A stretch of DNA of 64,000 nucleotides, from NCBI RefSeq assembly GCF_024171955.1, contig NZ_JAMTCS010000003.1, positions 62,001-126,000 of the forward strand. Reading direction: 5' to 3'. The translations under genes were made by a program, and so were the position numbers. Source of the stretch: Promicromonospora thailandica. Its GTDB lineage: Bacteria; Actinomycetota; Actinomycetes; Actinomycetales; Cellulomonadaceae. Below the pieces are notes generated by a model. The model searched no databases. It saw only the letters and a program-made list of their open reading frames with translations, and had not been told where the DNA came from. This document shows positions 38,489-47,397 of this stretch, piece after piece; within the stretch, counting starts at the first letter, position 1, and each line of letters begins with the position of its first letter.

Positions 38489-38962
38489 ATGACCGACGTC
38501 GCAGAGAAGACCCTGCCCGCGGAGGCCTCGGCCCAGCCCGTGGCCGAGCGCACCCTCGTCCTCGTCAAGCCGGACGGCGTGCGCCGCGGCCTGTCCGGAG
38601 AGGTGCTGCGCCGCATCGAGACCAAGGGCTACACGCTGCGCGCCGTGGAGCTGAAGAACGCCACCGCCGAGCTGCTCGCCGCGCACTACGCGGAGCACCA
38701 GGGCAAGCCGTTCTACGGCCCCCTGGTCGAGTTCATGATGTCGGGCCCGGTGCTGGCCGTCGTGGCCGAGGGCGAGGGTGTCATCCCCGGCTTCCGCTCC
38801 CTGGCGGGCGCGACCAACCCCACCGACGCCGCCCCGGGCACCATCCGTGGTGACCTGGGCCGCGACTGGGGCACGAAGGTGCAGCAGAACCTCGTGCACG
38901 GCTCGGACTCCCCGGAGTCGGCCGCCCGCGAGATCGCCCTCTGGTTCCCGGAGCTGGTCTGA
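38489..38962 (+). CDS. ndk: Nucleoside diphosphate kinase
   Basis: Balances NTP pools by passing phosphate through a histidine. The 157-aa protein has an extra N-terminal 18 residues before the conserved [12 protein letters not shown] start. The phospho-histidine is in [12 protein letters not shown] near residue 135, and [15 protein letters not shown] and [17 protein letters not shown] are present. The extra N-terminus has no known role; the leaderless start at 38489 supports that it is translated, although a downstream in-frame start is possible. Confidence 0.95.
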   Translation: MTDVAEKTLPAEASAQPVAERTLVLVKPDGVRRGLSGEVLRRIETKGYTLRAVELKNATAELLAAHYAEHQGKPFYGPLVEFMMSGPVLAVVAEGEGVIPGFRSLAGATNPTDAAPGTIRGDLGRDWGTKVQQNLVHGSDSPESAAREIALWFPELV

Positions 38963-38983
38963 CCTCGCCGCCCCGCCGAACCC

Positions 38984-39118
38984 CCGAAGTAGAACCAGGG
39001 CGAGATAGAACCGTGGCGAGATAGAACCGTGGCGAGATAGAACGCCGGCAGTGCCGGAGTTCTATCTCGCTGCGGTTCTACTTCGCCAGAGTTCTATTTC
39101 GCCACGGTTCTACTTCGG
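38984..39118. repeat. Large compound palindrome made of tandem 16-17 bp units
   Basis: About four copies of a unit close to GCGAGATAGAACCGTG run on one arm and four inverted copies on the other, meeting at GCCGGCA-TGCCGG. The whole 135-bp structure can fold into one long hairpin or slip between registers. It fills the gap between ndk and the smc promoter. It has a far lower G+C than its surroundings (many TAGAA triplets) and is not related by eye to the family A or C palindromes. Confidence 0.85.
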
Positions 39119-39160
39119 CAGATCGGGATGTACGTCCGACGCTTCGACCGACCTCACCGT

Positions 39161-39166
39161 TAGGCT
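39161..39166 (+). promoter_or_regulatory. -10 box of a leaderless smc promoter
   Basis: TAGGCT ends 7 nt before the GTG at 39174 and there is no ribosome site. Confidence 0.55.
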
Positions 39167-39173
39167 CAACCCC

Positions 39174-42100
39174 GTGCACCTGAAGACGCTCACGCTCCGG
39201 GGATTCAAGTCCTTCGCGTCGGCGACCACCCTCGAGCTCGAACCGGGCATCACCTGCGTGGTGGGGCCCAACGGCTCCGGGAAGTCGAACGTGGTCGACG
39301 CCCTGGCCTGGGTCATGGGCGAGCAGGGCGCCAAGTCGCTGCGCGGCGGCAAGATGGACGACGTCATCTTCGCGGGCACGTCCGGCCGCGCGCCCCTCGG
39401 GCGCGCCGAGGTCTCCCTCACCATCGACAACACCGACGGCGCACTGCCGATCGACTACACCGAGGTCACGATCTCCCGCACGCTGTTCCGCAGCGGCGGC
39501 TCCGAGTACGCGATCAACGGCAACAGCTGCCGCCTGCTGGACATCCAGGAGCTGCTGAGCGACTCCGGCATCGGCCGGGAGATGCACGTCGTGGTGGGCC
39601 AGGGCCAGCTCGACGCCGTGCTGCGCGCCACCCCCGAGGAGCGGCGCGGCTTCATCGAGGAGGCCGCGGGCGTCCTCAAGCACCGCAAGCGCAAGGAGAA
39701 GGCCCTGCGCAAGCTCGACGCCATGCAGGGCAACCTCGCGCGCCTGGGCGACCTCACCGCGGAGCTGCGCCGCCAGCTCGGGCCCCTCGGGCGGCAGGCG
39801 GAGGCCGCCCGCAAGGCGCAGACCGTCCAGCGCGACCTGCGGGACGCGCGGTCCCGCCTCCTGGCGGACGACCTCGCGCAGCTCACCGCCCAGCTCGAGC
39901 AGGAGCGGGCCGACGAGCGCTCGCTCAAGCAGCGCCAGGCCGAGACGGAGGAGGCGCTCGCCGAGGCCCGCGGCACGCTGGCCCGGCTGGAGGCCGCGAT
40001 GTCGGCCGAGTCGCAGCAGGTCAGCCAGGCCGGCGACACCGTGTTCGCCCTCTCCCAGACCCGCGAGCGGCTGCGCAGCCTCCAGTCGCTGGCCGGCGAG
40101 CGTGCCCGCCTGCTGGGCACCGCGGAGCCCGCACACCAGGGCCAGGACCCCGACGACCTCGAGGCGCAGGCTGCCCGCGCCCGGGCCAGCGAGGAGGAGC
40201 TGGTCACCGAGGTCGAGATGGCCCGCGAGGTCGTGGAGACCGCGGTCGACGCGCGTGCCGACGCCGAGGCCGCCGCACAGGCCGCGGAGCGCGCCCACGC
40301 CGCGGTGCTCCGCGCCGCCGCCGACCGCCGCGAGGGCCTCGCCCGCCTGGCCGGCCAGGTCGCCGCGCGGCGCAGCCGCGTCGAGGCCGCGGAGTCCGAG
40401 CTGGACCGGTTGCGCGAGGCGCTGCTGGAGGCCGAGCAGCGGGTCGAGGAGACCTCGCGCGAGCTCGGCGCGCTGGAGACCGAGATCGGGGGCGGTGGCG
40501 AGGACGGCGTCGAGGGGCTCGACGTCGCCCACGAGGCGGCGTCCGAGGTGCTGGAGCTGGCCAAGGCCGAGGTGCGGCACCTCCAGGAGCAGGTGACGAC
40601 GGCCCAGCGCGACCGCACCGCCGCCGAGGCCAAGGTCGAGGCGCTCGAGCTCAGCCTGGACCGCAAGGACGGGGCGGGCACGCTCCTCGCCGCCGACCAC
40701 GCGGGGGTGCTCGGCTCCGTCGCGGCGCTGCTGGGCATCGAGGCGGGCTTCGAGGACGCGGTGGCCGCCGCGCTCGGCCCGGTGGCGGACGCCGTGGCCG
40801 TGGCCGGCGTCGACGAGGCGGTGGACGCCCTGCGCCTGCTGCGCGACCAGGACGCCGGCCGCGCCAGCCTGGTCGTCGGTGCCGACGGCCCCGTCCCCGC
40901 GCCGGGCCGCCCGGCGGTCGACCTGCCGGCCGGAGCCCGCTGGGCAACCGACGTGGTGCAGGTCGCGGGCCCGGCGTCGGCGGCGCTGCTGACGATCCTG
41001 CGCGACGTCGTGGTCGTGGACGATCTCGCCCGCGCCCGTGTGCTCGTGCGCGACCAACCGGTGGTCGCGGTGACCCGGGCCGGCGACCTGCTGGGCGCCA
41101 CGCGCGCCTGGGGTGGTTCGGCCGCCGCGCCGAGCGTGCTGCACCTGCAGTCCGCGCTCGACGAGGCCAAGGCCGCCCGGGACGAGGCGGCCGCGCGGGA
41201 GACCGACGGCTCCGCCCACCTGGAGCGGGCCCGCGCCGAGCGCGCCGCGGCCCAGGAGCGGTACGACGAGACCTTGGCCCGGCTCGGCGAGGCGGACGCC
41301 GCACGCGCCGCCGCCGCCGAGCAACTCGGCTCGCTGGGCGCGGCCGCGCGGGCGGCCCGGGCCGAGGCCGACCGGCACCGCGCCGCGCTGGAGCAGGCGC
41401 AGACCCGGCGTGCGGAGGACGAGCTCGAGCTCGAGGCGCTCGTCGAGCGCATGACGATCGCGGAGGAGGAGCCCGACGACGGCGAGGGCTCCGCCGACGA
41501 GCTGCAGGCCCGGCGGGACGCCGCCGCGGAGGCCGCGACCGCCGCCCGCGCCCGCGAGACCGAGGCCCGGCTGGCGCTGCGTACCGCGGAGGAACGGGCC
41601 CGCGCGGTGTCGGGCCGGGCCCAGGCGCTGGCGGCCGCGGCCGAGCAGGAGCGTGCGGCGCGTGCCCGCGCGGCCGAGCGAGAGGAGGCCCGCCGCCTGG
41701 ACGCCGCGCGCGCCCTGGAGGTCCAGCAGGGCGTCGCCGTGGCGCTCGAGGCGATCGCGCGGTCGGTCGACCGGGCGGTCGCGGAGAAGGCGGCCGCCGA
41801 GGAGGCCCGGGCGGCCGGCTCGGAGCAGCTCGTCGCCGTGCGCGGCACCGTCGAGTCCCTCACGGCCGAGCTGCGCGAGCTGACGGACGTCGCGCACCGC
41901 GACGAGGTGGCCCGGGCACAGCAGCTGCTGCGCCTGGAGCAGCTCCAGACGCGCGCCACCGAGGAGCTGGGCACCGACCCGGACGTGCTCGTGGAGGAGT
42001 TCGGCCCGCACCAGCTCGTCCCCGTGTACGAGGGCGAAGTCGCGGTGCGCGGACGCAGGCGGCGTGCCGTCGTCGAGCGTGACGAGGAGGGCAACCCCGT

Positions 42101-43010
42101 CCGGTACGCGGGCGACCCGCCCCTGCCCCGGGGCGCCGCCGCGCGGGAGGACGCGCTCATCGCACGGACGCGCGCCCTGCACGAGGCGGGCCTGCGGCCC
42201 GACGACCCGGCGGCGACCGCGGTGGTCGTCGCGGCGGCCGGTGCCGAGCCGGCCGAGGAGCCGGCGCCGGACGCCGAGACCGCGGCCGAGGACGCCGCCC
42301 CGGGCGAGCCGAAGCCGGACCGGATGATCCCCTACGTCCGCGAGGAGCAGGAGGCCCGGCTGGCCAAGGCCGAGAAGGCCCTGTCCCGCATCGGTGCCGT
42401 GAACCCGCTCGCGCTGGAGGAGTTCGCCGCCCTGGAGGAGCGCCACCAGTTCCTCACCGACCAGCTCGCGGACCTCAAGAAGTCCCGCGAGGACCTGCTG
42501 CAGATCGTCGACGACATCGACGAGCGCGTGCAGCAGGTGTTCGCCGAGGCGTTCCAGGACACGGCGGCCAAGTTCCTGGAGATCTTCCCGCGGCTGTTCC
42601 CGGGTGGCGAGGGCAGGCTCACGCTGACCGACCCGGAGAACCTGCTGACCACGGGTATCGAGGTCGAGGCGCGTCCGGCGGGCAAGAAGGTCAAGCGGCT
42701 GTCGCTGCTGTCCGGCGGCGAGCGGTCGCTCGCGGCCGTGGCGTTCCTCGTCTCGATCTTCAAGGCCCGGCCCAGCCCGTTCTACATCATGGACGAGGTG
42801 GAGGCGGCCCTCGACGACGTGAACCTCGGGCGCCTGATCGAGATCTTCAAGGAGCTGCAGAAGGACAGCCAGCTCATCGTGATCACGCACCAGAAGCGCA
42901 CCATGGAGGTGGCCGACGCCCTGTACGGCGTCACCATGCGGGGCGACGGCGTCACGACGCTGATCAGCCAGCGCATGGGGGAGCGGGAAGCGGCCCCCGC
43001 CACCGCCTGA
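39174..43010 (+). CDS. smc: Chromosome segregation protein SMC
   Basis: A condensin-type ATPase that compacts and separates chromosomes. The 1278-aa protein has an N-terminal ATP-binding half (VHLKTLTLRGFKSF; Walker A GPNGSGKSN, residues 31-39), a coiled coil, the hinge near residues 505-650 (GVLGSVAALLGIEAGFEDAV), a second coiled coil rich in Ala/Glu/Arg, and the C-terminal ATPase half with signature LLSGGERSL (near 1177) and Walker B FYIMDEVEAALDDVN (near 1202). The GTG at 39174 gives the family N-terminus and is leaderless; the frame open from 39051 runs through the palindrome and is not coding. Confidence 0.96.
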   Translation: MHLKTLTLRGFKSFASATTLELEPGITCVVGPNGSGKSNVVDALAWVMGEQGAKSLRGGKMDDVIFAGTSGRAPLGRAEVSLTIDNTDGALPIDYTEVTISRTLFRSGGSEYAINGNSCRLLDIQELLSDSGIGREMHVVVGQGQLDAVLRATPEERRGFIEEAAGVLKHRKRKEKALRKLDAMQGNLARLGDLTAELRRQLGPLGRQAEAARKAQTVQRDLRDARSRLLADDLAQLTAQLEQERADERSLKQRQAETEEALAEARGTLARLEAAMSAESQQVSQAGDTVFALSQTRERLRSLQSLAGERARLLGTAEPAHQGQDPDDLEAQAARARASEEELVTEVEMAREVVETAVDARADAEAAAQAAERAHAAVLRAAADRREGLARLAGQVAARRSRVEAAESELDRLREALLEAEQRVEETSRELGALETEIGGGGEDGVEGLDVAHEAASEVLELAKAEVRHLQEQVTTAQRDRTAAEAKVEALELSLDRKDGAGTLLAADHAGVLGSVAALLGIEAGFEDAVAAALGPVADAVAVAGVDEAVDALRLLRDQDAGRASLVVGADGPVPAPGRPAVDLPAGARWATDVVQVAGPASAALLTILRDVVVVDDLARARVLVRDQPVVAVTRAGDLLGATRAWGGSAAAPSVLHLQSALDEAKAARDEAAARETDGSAHLERARAERAAAQERYDETLARLGEADAARAAAAEQLGSLGAAARAARAEADRHRAALEQAQTRRAEDELELEALVERMTIAEEEPDDGEGSADELQARRDAAAEAATAARARETEARLALRTAEERARAVSGRAQALAAAAEQERAARARAAEREEARRLDAARALEVQQGVAVALEAIARSVDRAVAEKAAAEEARAAGSEQLVAVRGTVESLTAELRELTDVAHRDEVARAQQLLRLEQLQTRATEELGTDPDVLVEEFGPHQLVPVYEGEVAVRGRRRRAVVERDEEGNPVRYAGDPPLPRGAAAREDALIARTRALHEAGLRPDDPAATAVVVAAAGAEPAEEPAPDAETAAEDAAPGEPKPDRMIPYVREEQEARLAKAEKALSRIGAVNPLALEEFAALEERHQFLTDQLADLKKSREDLLQIVDDIDERVQQVFAEAFQDTAAKFLEIFPRLFPGGEGRLTLTDPENLLTTGIEVEARPAGKKVKRLSLLSGGERSLAAVAFLVSIFKARPSPFYIMDEVEAALDDVNLGRLIEIFKELQKDSQLIVITHQKRTMEVADALYGVTMRGDGVTTLISQRMGEREAAPATA

Positions 43011-43060
43011 GTCGGCGAAGAGGTCGTGACGAGTGGGTGAATTTTCCGGGTCTGGGGCCG

Positions 43061-43070
43061 GGAACGTTCC
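43061..43070. promoter_or_regulatory. Perfect 10-bp palindrome upstream of a leaderless gene
   Basis: GGAACGTTCC lies about 85 nt before the leaderless -10 of the 43168 gene, inside a longer near-palindrome. Could be an operator; no assignment. Confidence 0.25.
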
Positions 43071-43155
43071 GGTGTGAGCGAATTCTCCTGCGTCCGGCGC
43101 GCGTGTCGCCCGGCGTGTCGTGGCGGTCTGCGCGGCACGACCGGACAAGACACGA

Positions 43156-43161
43156 CACAAT
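43156..43161 (+). promoter_or_regulatory. -10 box of a leaderless promoter
   Basis: CACAAT ends 6 nt before the ATG at 43168 with no ribosome site between. Confidence 0.45.
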
Positions 43162-43167
43162 GGGGCC

Positions 43168-43698
43168 ATGTGGTGGTCGGTCATTCTGCTCGTGGTGTGC
43201 CTGGTCCTGGCGGTGGGCGTCTTCGTCGTGGCCAGTCAGATGGACGCGCCCTCGAACAAGGAGGAGTTCTCGGCCCTCCAGTGGTTCCGATCAGGCGTCG
43301 CGCACCTGCGCGGTGACGCCACCCGCCGCAAGGACGGTCGCCGTCACGGCGCCTCCGCCGTGGCGACCCACGCCGTGGGCGCGCCGTCCGTCTGGGTCGG
43401 CAAGCCGCCCGTGGTCCGGCCGGACACGTCGCCGGTGGACATGGGCATGTCCGAGTTCTTCGCCGCCACCATCGAGTCCAAGCCTGGCTACGTCGACGCC
43501 GAGGAGCTCACCGACGTGCTGAACCGCGCCCGTGACCAGGCGCAGAAGACGCTCCACGTCCCGCTGGGCACCGTGCCGCTCAAGCCCGCCAACCTCGTGC
43601 CCGGCCAGCTCCGTGCCGTGCGCCCCGTGCGCAGCGTCCAGAAGCTCGCGCAGGAGCCGCCCGCCGAGCAGCAGGGTCCGGCCCAGGCCGCCAGCTGA
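43168..43698 (+). CDS. Hypothetical membrane protein between smc and ftsY
   Basis: A 176-aa protein with one N-terminal membrane helix (residues 4-22) and a soluble remainder that includes DMGMSEFFAATIESKPGYVDAEELTDVLNRARDQAQ. I do not recognise a family. Its position between smc and ftsY is shared with other actinobacterial membrane genes of unknown role but that is from memory and not decisive. The ATG at 43168 has a CACAAT box 6 nt upstream and is probably leaderless. Confidence 0.65.
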   Translation: MWWSVILLVVCLVLAVGVFVVASQMDAPSNKEEFSALQWFRSGVAHLRGDATRRKDGRRHGASAVATHAVGAPSVWVGKPPVVRPDTSPVDMGMSEFFAATIESKPGYVDAEELTDVLNRARDQAQKTLHVPLGTVPLKPANLVPGQLRAVRPVRSVQKLAQEPPAEQQGPAQAAS

Positions 43699-43762
43699 CG
43701 CCGTCGGCCTCGCCTCGGCGACGACGTTCTTCGTCGAGCGGGTGCCGGGTATTCGTGATTCC

Positions 43763-43837
43763 GTTCACCTCAGCCATGACAGATCTCCGTGGGCCGAACA
43801 ATTCGGATCACGGAGATCTGGCATGGCTGAGGTGAAC
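43763..43837. repeat. Long palindrome between the hypothetical gene and ftsY
   Basis: Arms of 29 nt (43763-43791 and 43809-43837) pair at 28 of 29 positions around a loop that has its own small inverted repeat CCGAA-CAA-TTCGG. No T-tract. Sequence not shared with families A or C. Confidence 0.85.
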
Positions 43838-44193
43838 GCAGTCAGGCTCAGCCGGCACCTCGCCCGCGGCGCGCGTCGTCCCGAGCCACGCGACATATCA
43901 CCGATACCCCCAGATCTGTGGACGAAGCGCCGCACCCGAGGGGCGGGCCCGTGTCATGGCAGCCGCCGACGCCACTCCGCACCCCTGCGTCGGCCGACCG
44001 CTCGGCGTCGACCTCGCCCGGCCGCCGCGGCCACCATCCGGTTCGAGGCCGCGCGGCGTGGCCTCAGCCCGATGCGTTTCGCGGCCCAGGTGGGCTGTCC
44101 GGGCGGCGGTCTCCGCCCGTCCCCGAAACCCCTGACGCCGGGGCGCTGACGCCGTCCGCCTGCGGGCCGCGCACGGTCCAGGTCGCGGGATGA

Positions 44194-44199
44194 AAGAAT
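44194..44199 (+). promoter_or_regulatory. -10 box of a leaderless ftsY promoter
   Basis: AAGAAT ends 7 nt before the GTG at 44207, with no ribosome site. Confidence 0.5.
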
Positions 44200-44206
44200 C
44201 TGGGGC

Positions 44207-45421
44207 GTGAACGAGCTTCCCTGGATCGAGATCATCTCCGCCGTCGTCGTCCTCGCGGGGGGCGGCGGCATCGCCGGGCTCCTGGCCGCGCGGCGTCGCC
44301 GGCGCCACCAGGAGGACGACGGCGGTCGTGCGCCGCAGGCGGGCACCGGCACCGCCACCGCGCCCCGGCCGGTCGAGACGGCGGAGCCCGAGACGGCCGA
44401 ACCCGGGGCGGCCGCGCCCGAGGCCGCGGCACCCGCCCCGGCGGAGCCCGAGGTGGCTCCTGCCCCCACCGTCGAGACGCCCGCCCCCACCGCGGGCCGC
44501 CTCGTGCGCCTGCGGGACCGCCTGGCGCGTTCCGGCTCGCCCCTGGGCGCGCGCCTGCTGTCCGTCCTGTCGCGCGACTCCCTCACGGAGGACGACTGGG
44601 ACGAGATCGAGGAAGAGCTGCTCCTCGCGGACGTCGGGGCGGGGCCCACGACGGAGCTGCTCGACGCGCTGCGCACCAAGGTGCGCGTGCTGGGCGTCCG
44701 CGAGCCCGCCGCCGTGCGGGACCTGCTGCGCTCGGAGCTCGTCGCGCTGCTCGACCCGGGCATGGACCGCGCGCTGCGCACCGAGCCGACCACCGCCGAG
44801 GACGGCACCCACCTGCCCGCCGTGACGCTCGTGGTGGGCGTCAACGGCACGGGCAAGACGACGACCGTGGGCAAGCTCGCCCGCGTGCTGGTCGCCGACG
44901 GCCGCAGCGTGGTGCTCGGCGCCGCCGACACGTTCCGCGCCGCGGCGGCCGACCAGCTCACCACGTGGGGCAACCGCGTGGGGGTGCCGACGGTGCGCTC
45001 GGACCGCGAGGGCGCCGACCCGGCGTCGGTCGCGTTCGAGGCCGTGGCCCGTGGTCGTGACGACAAGGCCGACGTGGTGCTCGTCGACACCGCCGGGCGC
45101 CTGCAGAACAAGGCCGGCCTCATGGACGAGCTGGGCAAGATCGTGCGGGTCGCGAGCAAGGTCGCGGCGCCGAGCGAGGTGCTCCTGGTGCTGGACGCGA
45201 CCACGGGCCAGAACGGTCTGTCGCAGGCGCGCGTCTTCGCGGAGGTCGCCGGCGTCACGGGCATCGTGCTGACCAAGCTCGACGGCACCGCCAAGGGCGG
45301 CATCGTGGTCCAGGTGCAGCGGGAGCTCGGCGTGCCGGTCAAGCTCGTCGGCCTCGGGGAGGGTCCGGACGACCTGGCGCCGTTCGAGGTCGAGGAGTTC
45401 GTGGACGGCATTCTCGGCTGA
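44207..45421 (+). CDS. ftsY: Signal recognition particle receptor FtsY
   Basis: Membrane-bound SRP receptor GTPase. The 404-aa protein has an N-terminal membrane helix (residues 8-25), an Ala/Pro/Glu-rich linker, then the NG domain: P-loop GVNGTGKTT (near 210), [12 protein letters not shown] (near 243), [13 protein letters not shown] (near 293), and [10 protein letters not shown] (near 357). It ends [21 protein letters not shown] as in FtsY. Its partner Ffh is encoded 4 kb downstream. Confidence 0.96.
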   Translation: MNELPWIEIISAVVVLAGGGGIAGLLAARRRRRHQEDDGGRAPQAGTGTATAPRPVETAEPETAEPGAAAPEAAAPAPAEPEVAPAPTVETPAPTAGRLVRLRDRLARSGSPLGARLLSVLSRDSLTEDDWDEIEEELLLADVGAGPTTELLDALRTKVRVLGVREPAAVRDLLRSELVALLDPGMDRALRTEPTTAEDGTHLPAVTLVVGVNGTGKTTTVGKLARVLVADGRSVVLGAADTFRAAAADQLTTWGNRVGVPTVRSDREGADPASVAFEAVARGRDDKADVVLVDTAGRLQNKAGLMDELGKIVRVASKVAAPSEVLLVLDATTGQNGLSQARVFAEVAGVTGIVLTKLDGTAKGGIVVQVQRELGVPVKLVGLGEGPDDLAPFEVEEFVDGILG

Positions 45422-45440
45422 CGCATTCGAGCCGCGCTCC

Positions 45441-45477
45441 GGGGCGGGGGAATTCCGCAATTGCGGAACCCCGCCCC
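45441..45477 (+). terminator. Terminator-like hairpin after ftsY
   Basis: GGGGCGGGG..TTCCGC-AATT-GCGGAA-CCCCGCCCC forms a strong stem with a three-base bulge; it begins 20 nt after the ftsY stop. Confidence 0.7.
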
Positions 45478-45635
45478 GTGCCTATTTCCCCGGCGACACG
45501 TCCCACATCGTGGAATGCCTCCTGCGCACCCGCGTGACGCCCGTATTGCGCCGCAATCACGATTGAGTCACATTTCGCGGCGGCATTTCGCCCATCTGGA
45601 GCGTGAAACGAGACGTTTACACCGTCGACGGCTGC

Positions 45636-45673
45636 GTCACGCATCCGTAACGCCGAGGTGCGCCCGGTGAAAC
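45636..45673 (+). promoter_or_regulatory. GlnR-type operator (four half-sites at 11-bp spacing)
   Basis: GTCAC-n6-GTAAC-n6-GTGCG-n6-GAAAC fits the actinomycete GlnR consensus gTnAC-n6-GaAAC-n6-gTnAC-n6-GaAAC: three of the four boxes match and all keep the 11-bp period. It lies 61 nt upstream of amtB, where GlnR activates ammonium-uptake genes during nitrogen limitation. The match was found by eye and the third box is the weakest. Confidence 0.82.
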
Positions 45674-45733
45674 GGTCCTTCGCAACTGTGTTGCGAGCCC
45701 AGCACCCCGAGCTGGCCAAGAGAGGATCGTCTT

Positions 45734-46996
45734 ATGGAACTGGACACCGGAGCCACAGCGTGGATGCTGACATCAGCATCGCTCGTGCTCCTGATGACCC
45801 CCGGGCTCGCCCTCTTCTACGGTGGCATGGTCCGCGGCAAGTCCGTGCTCAACATGATGATGATGTCGTTCGGCGCCATTGCCGTCACCGGTGTCATCTA
45901 CGTGCTGTGGGGATGGTCGATGTCCTACGGAGCGGACGTCGGCGGAATCTTCGGCAACCCCCTCGACCAGTTCGGTCTCGCCGGCGCGATCTACGACGAC
46001 GCCGGTGAATTCCTGATCGACGACTTCGGTGTTCCGGGCATCGTCGGCGTCGGATTCCAGGCCACCTTCGCGATCATCACGGTCGCCCTGATCTCCGGCG
46101 CCATCGCGGACCGCGTGAAGTTCGGCGCCTGGCTCGTCTTCGTGGCCCTGTGGGTCACGCTCGCGTACTTCCCGATGGCCCACATGGTCTGGGGCGGCGG
46201 CCTCCTGTCCGGCGACGGTCCCTTCGCGTCCATCGCCGCGCCGATCGACTTCGCGGGTGGCACGGTGGTGCACATCAACGCCGGTGCCGCCGCGCTGGTG
46301 CTCGCCCTGGTGATCGGCAAGCGCAAGGGCTTCGGCGCCGAGCCGATGCGCCCGCACAACCTGCCGCTCGTCATGCTCGGTGCCGCCCTGCTGTGGTTCG
46401 GCTGGTTCGGCTTCAACGGTGGTTCCGCCTTCACGGCTGACGGCTTCGCCGGCCTCTCCTGGGTCAACACCACCGCCGCCACCGCCGCCGCGATCCTGGG
46501 CTGGCTCGTCGTCGAGAAGATCCGCGACGGCGCCGCCACCTCGCTCGGTGCCGCCTCGGGCGTCGTCGCCGGCCTGGTCGCCATCACCCCCGCCGCCGGT
46601 GCGCTCAGCCCGGTCGGCTCGATCATCCTCGGCGTGATCGCGGGCGCGCTCTGCGCCTTCGCGGTGGGCTTGAAGTACAAGTTCGGCTACGACGACTCGC
46701 TCGACGTCGTGGGCGTCCACCTCGTGGCCGGCCTGTGGGGCACCGTCGGCATCGGCTTCCTCGCCACCGACACGGGCCTGTTCTACGGCGGCGGCTTCAA
46801 CCAGCTCGCGGTGCAGGCGATCATCGCGATCGTCGCCGTGCTCTTCTCCGCGGTCATCACGCTGGTGATCGCCCTCGCGATCAGGCCGTTCGGCTGGCGC
46901 GTGTCCGAGGAGGCCGAGGTCAGCGGCATCGACCTCGCCGTCCACGGCGAGACCGCCTACGAGAACTCCGGATCCACCATCACCGAGGCGCGCTGA
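45734..46996 (+). CDS. amtB: Ammonium transporter AmtB
   Basis: A trimeric ammonium channel of 420 aa with 11 to 12 helices. The twin-histidine pore residues are in FAGGTVVHINAG (near 177) and VGVHLVAGLWGTVGIG (near 324), and the LFYGGMVRGKSVLN and GWFGFNGGSAF blocks are typical. It is the first gene of amtB-glnK-glnD and has a GlnR-type operator upstream. GlnK probably blocks it when nitrogen is plentiful. Confidence 0.96.
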   Translation: MELDTGATAWMLTSASLVLLMTPGLALFYGGMVRGKSVLNMMMMSFGAIAVTGVIYVLWGWSMSYGADVGGIFGNPLDQFGLAGAIYDDAGEFLIDDFGVPGIVGVGFQATFAIITVALISGAIADRVKFGAWLVFVALWVTLAYFPMAHMVWGGGLLSGDGPFASIAAPIDFAGGTVVHINAGAAALVLALVIGKRKGFGAEPMRPHNLPLVMLGAALLWFGWFGFNGGSAFTADGFAGLSWVNTTAATAAAILGWLVVEKIRDGAATSLGAASGVVAGLVAITPAAGALSPVGSIILGVIAGALCAFAVGLKYKFGYDDSLDVVGVHLVAGLWGTVGIGFLATDTGLFYGGGFNQLAVQAIIAIVAVLFSAVITLVIALAIRPFGWRVSEEAEVSGIDLAVHGETAYENSGSTITEAR

Positions 46997-47377
<381 letters not shown>

Positions 47378-47397
47378 CGGGGAGCGTACGACGACGC

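Larger units (their letters stand above)
43699..44206. other. 508-bp gap with a long palindrome and the ftsY promoter
   Basis: No coding sequence is supported; open frames here read through the palindrome. It contains the palindrome at 43763-43837 and the ftsY -10 (AAGAAT) near 44194-44199. Confidence 0.6.
45422..45733. other. amtB regulatory region
   Basis: The 312-bp gap holds the ftsY hairpin (45441-45477), the GlnR operator (45636-45673) and the amtB ribosome site AGAGAGGA near 45719-45726. No gene is supported. Confidence 0.75.

Noticed and set aside
38984-39118. CRISPR-like array from the repeated 16-17 bp units
   Set aside because: Units are adjacent with no spacers and are arranged as inverted halves of one hairpin; no cas genes are nearby.
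39051-39173. Longer smc start at 39051
   Set aside because: This part reads through the compound palindrome and does not match SMC N-termini; GTG at 39174 fits the family and the leaderless -10.
39078-43184. Very long open frame antisense to smc
   Set aside because: A high-GC shadow of the smc coding frame; it lacks domains and a plausible start, and spans the palindrome upstream.
43532-44149. 205-codon frame covering the palindrome before ftsY
   Set aside because: It runs through the long palindrome and Arg/Pro-rich spacer; no start site or domain supports it.
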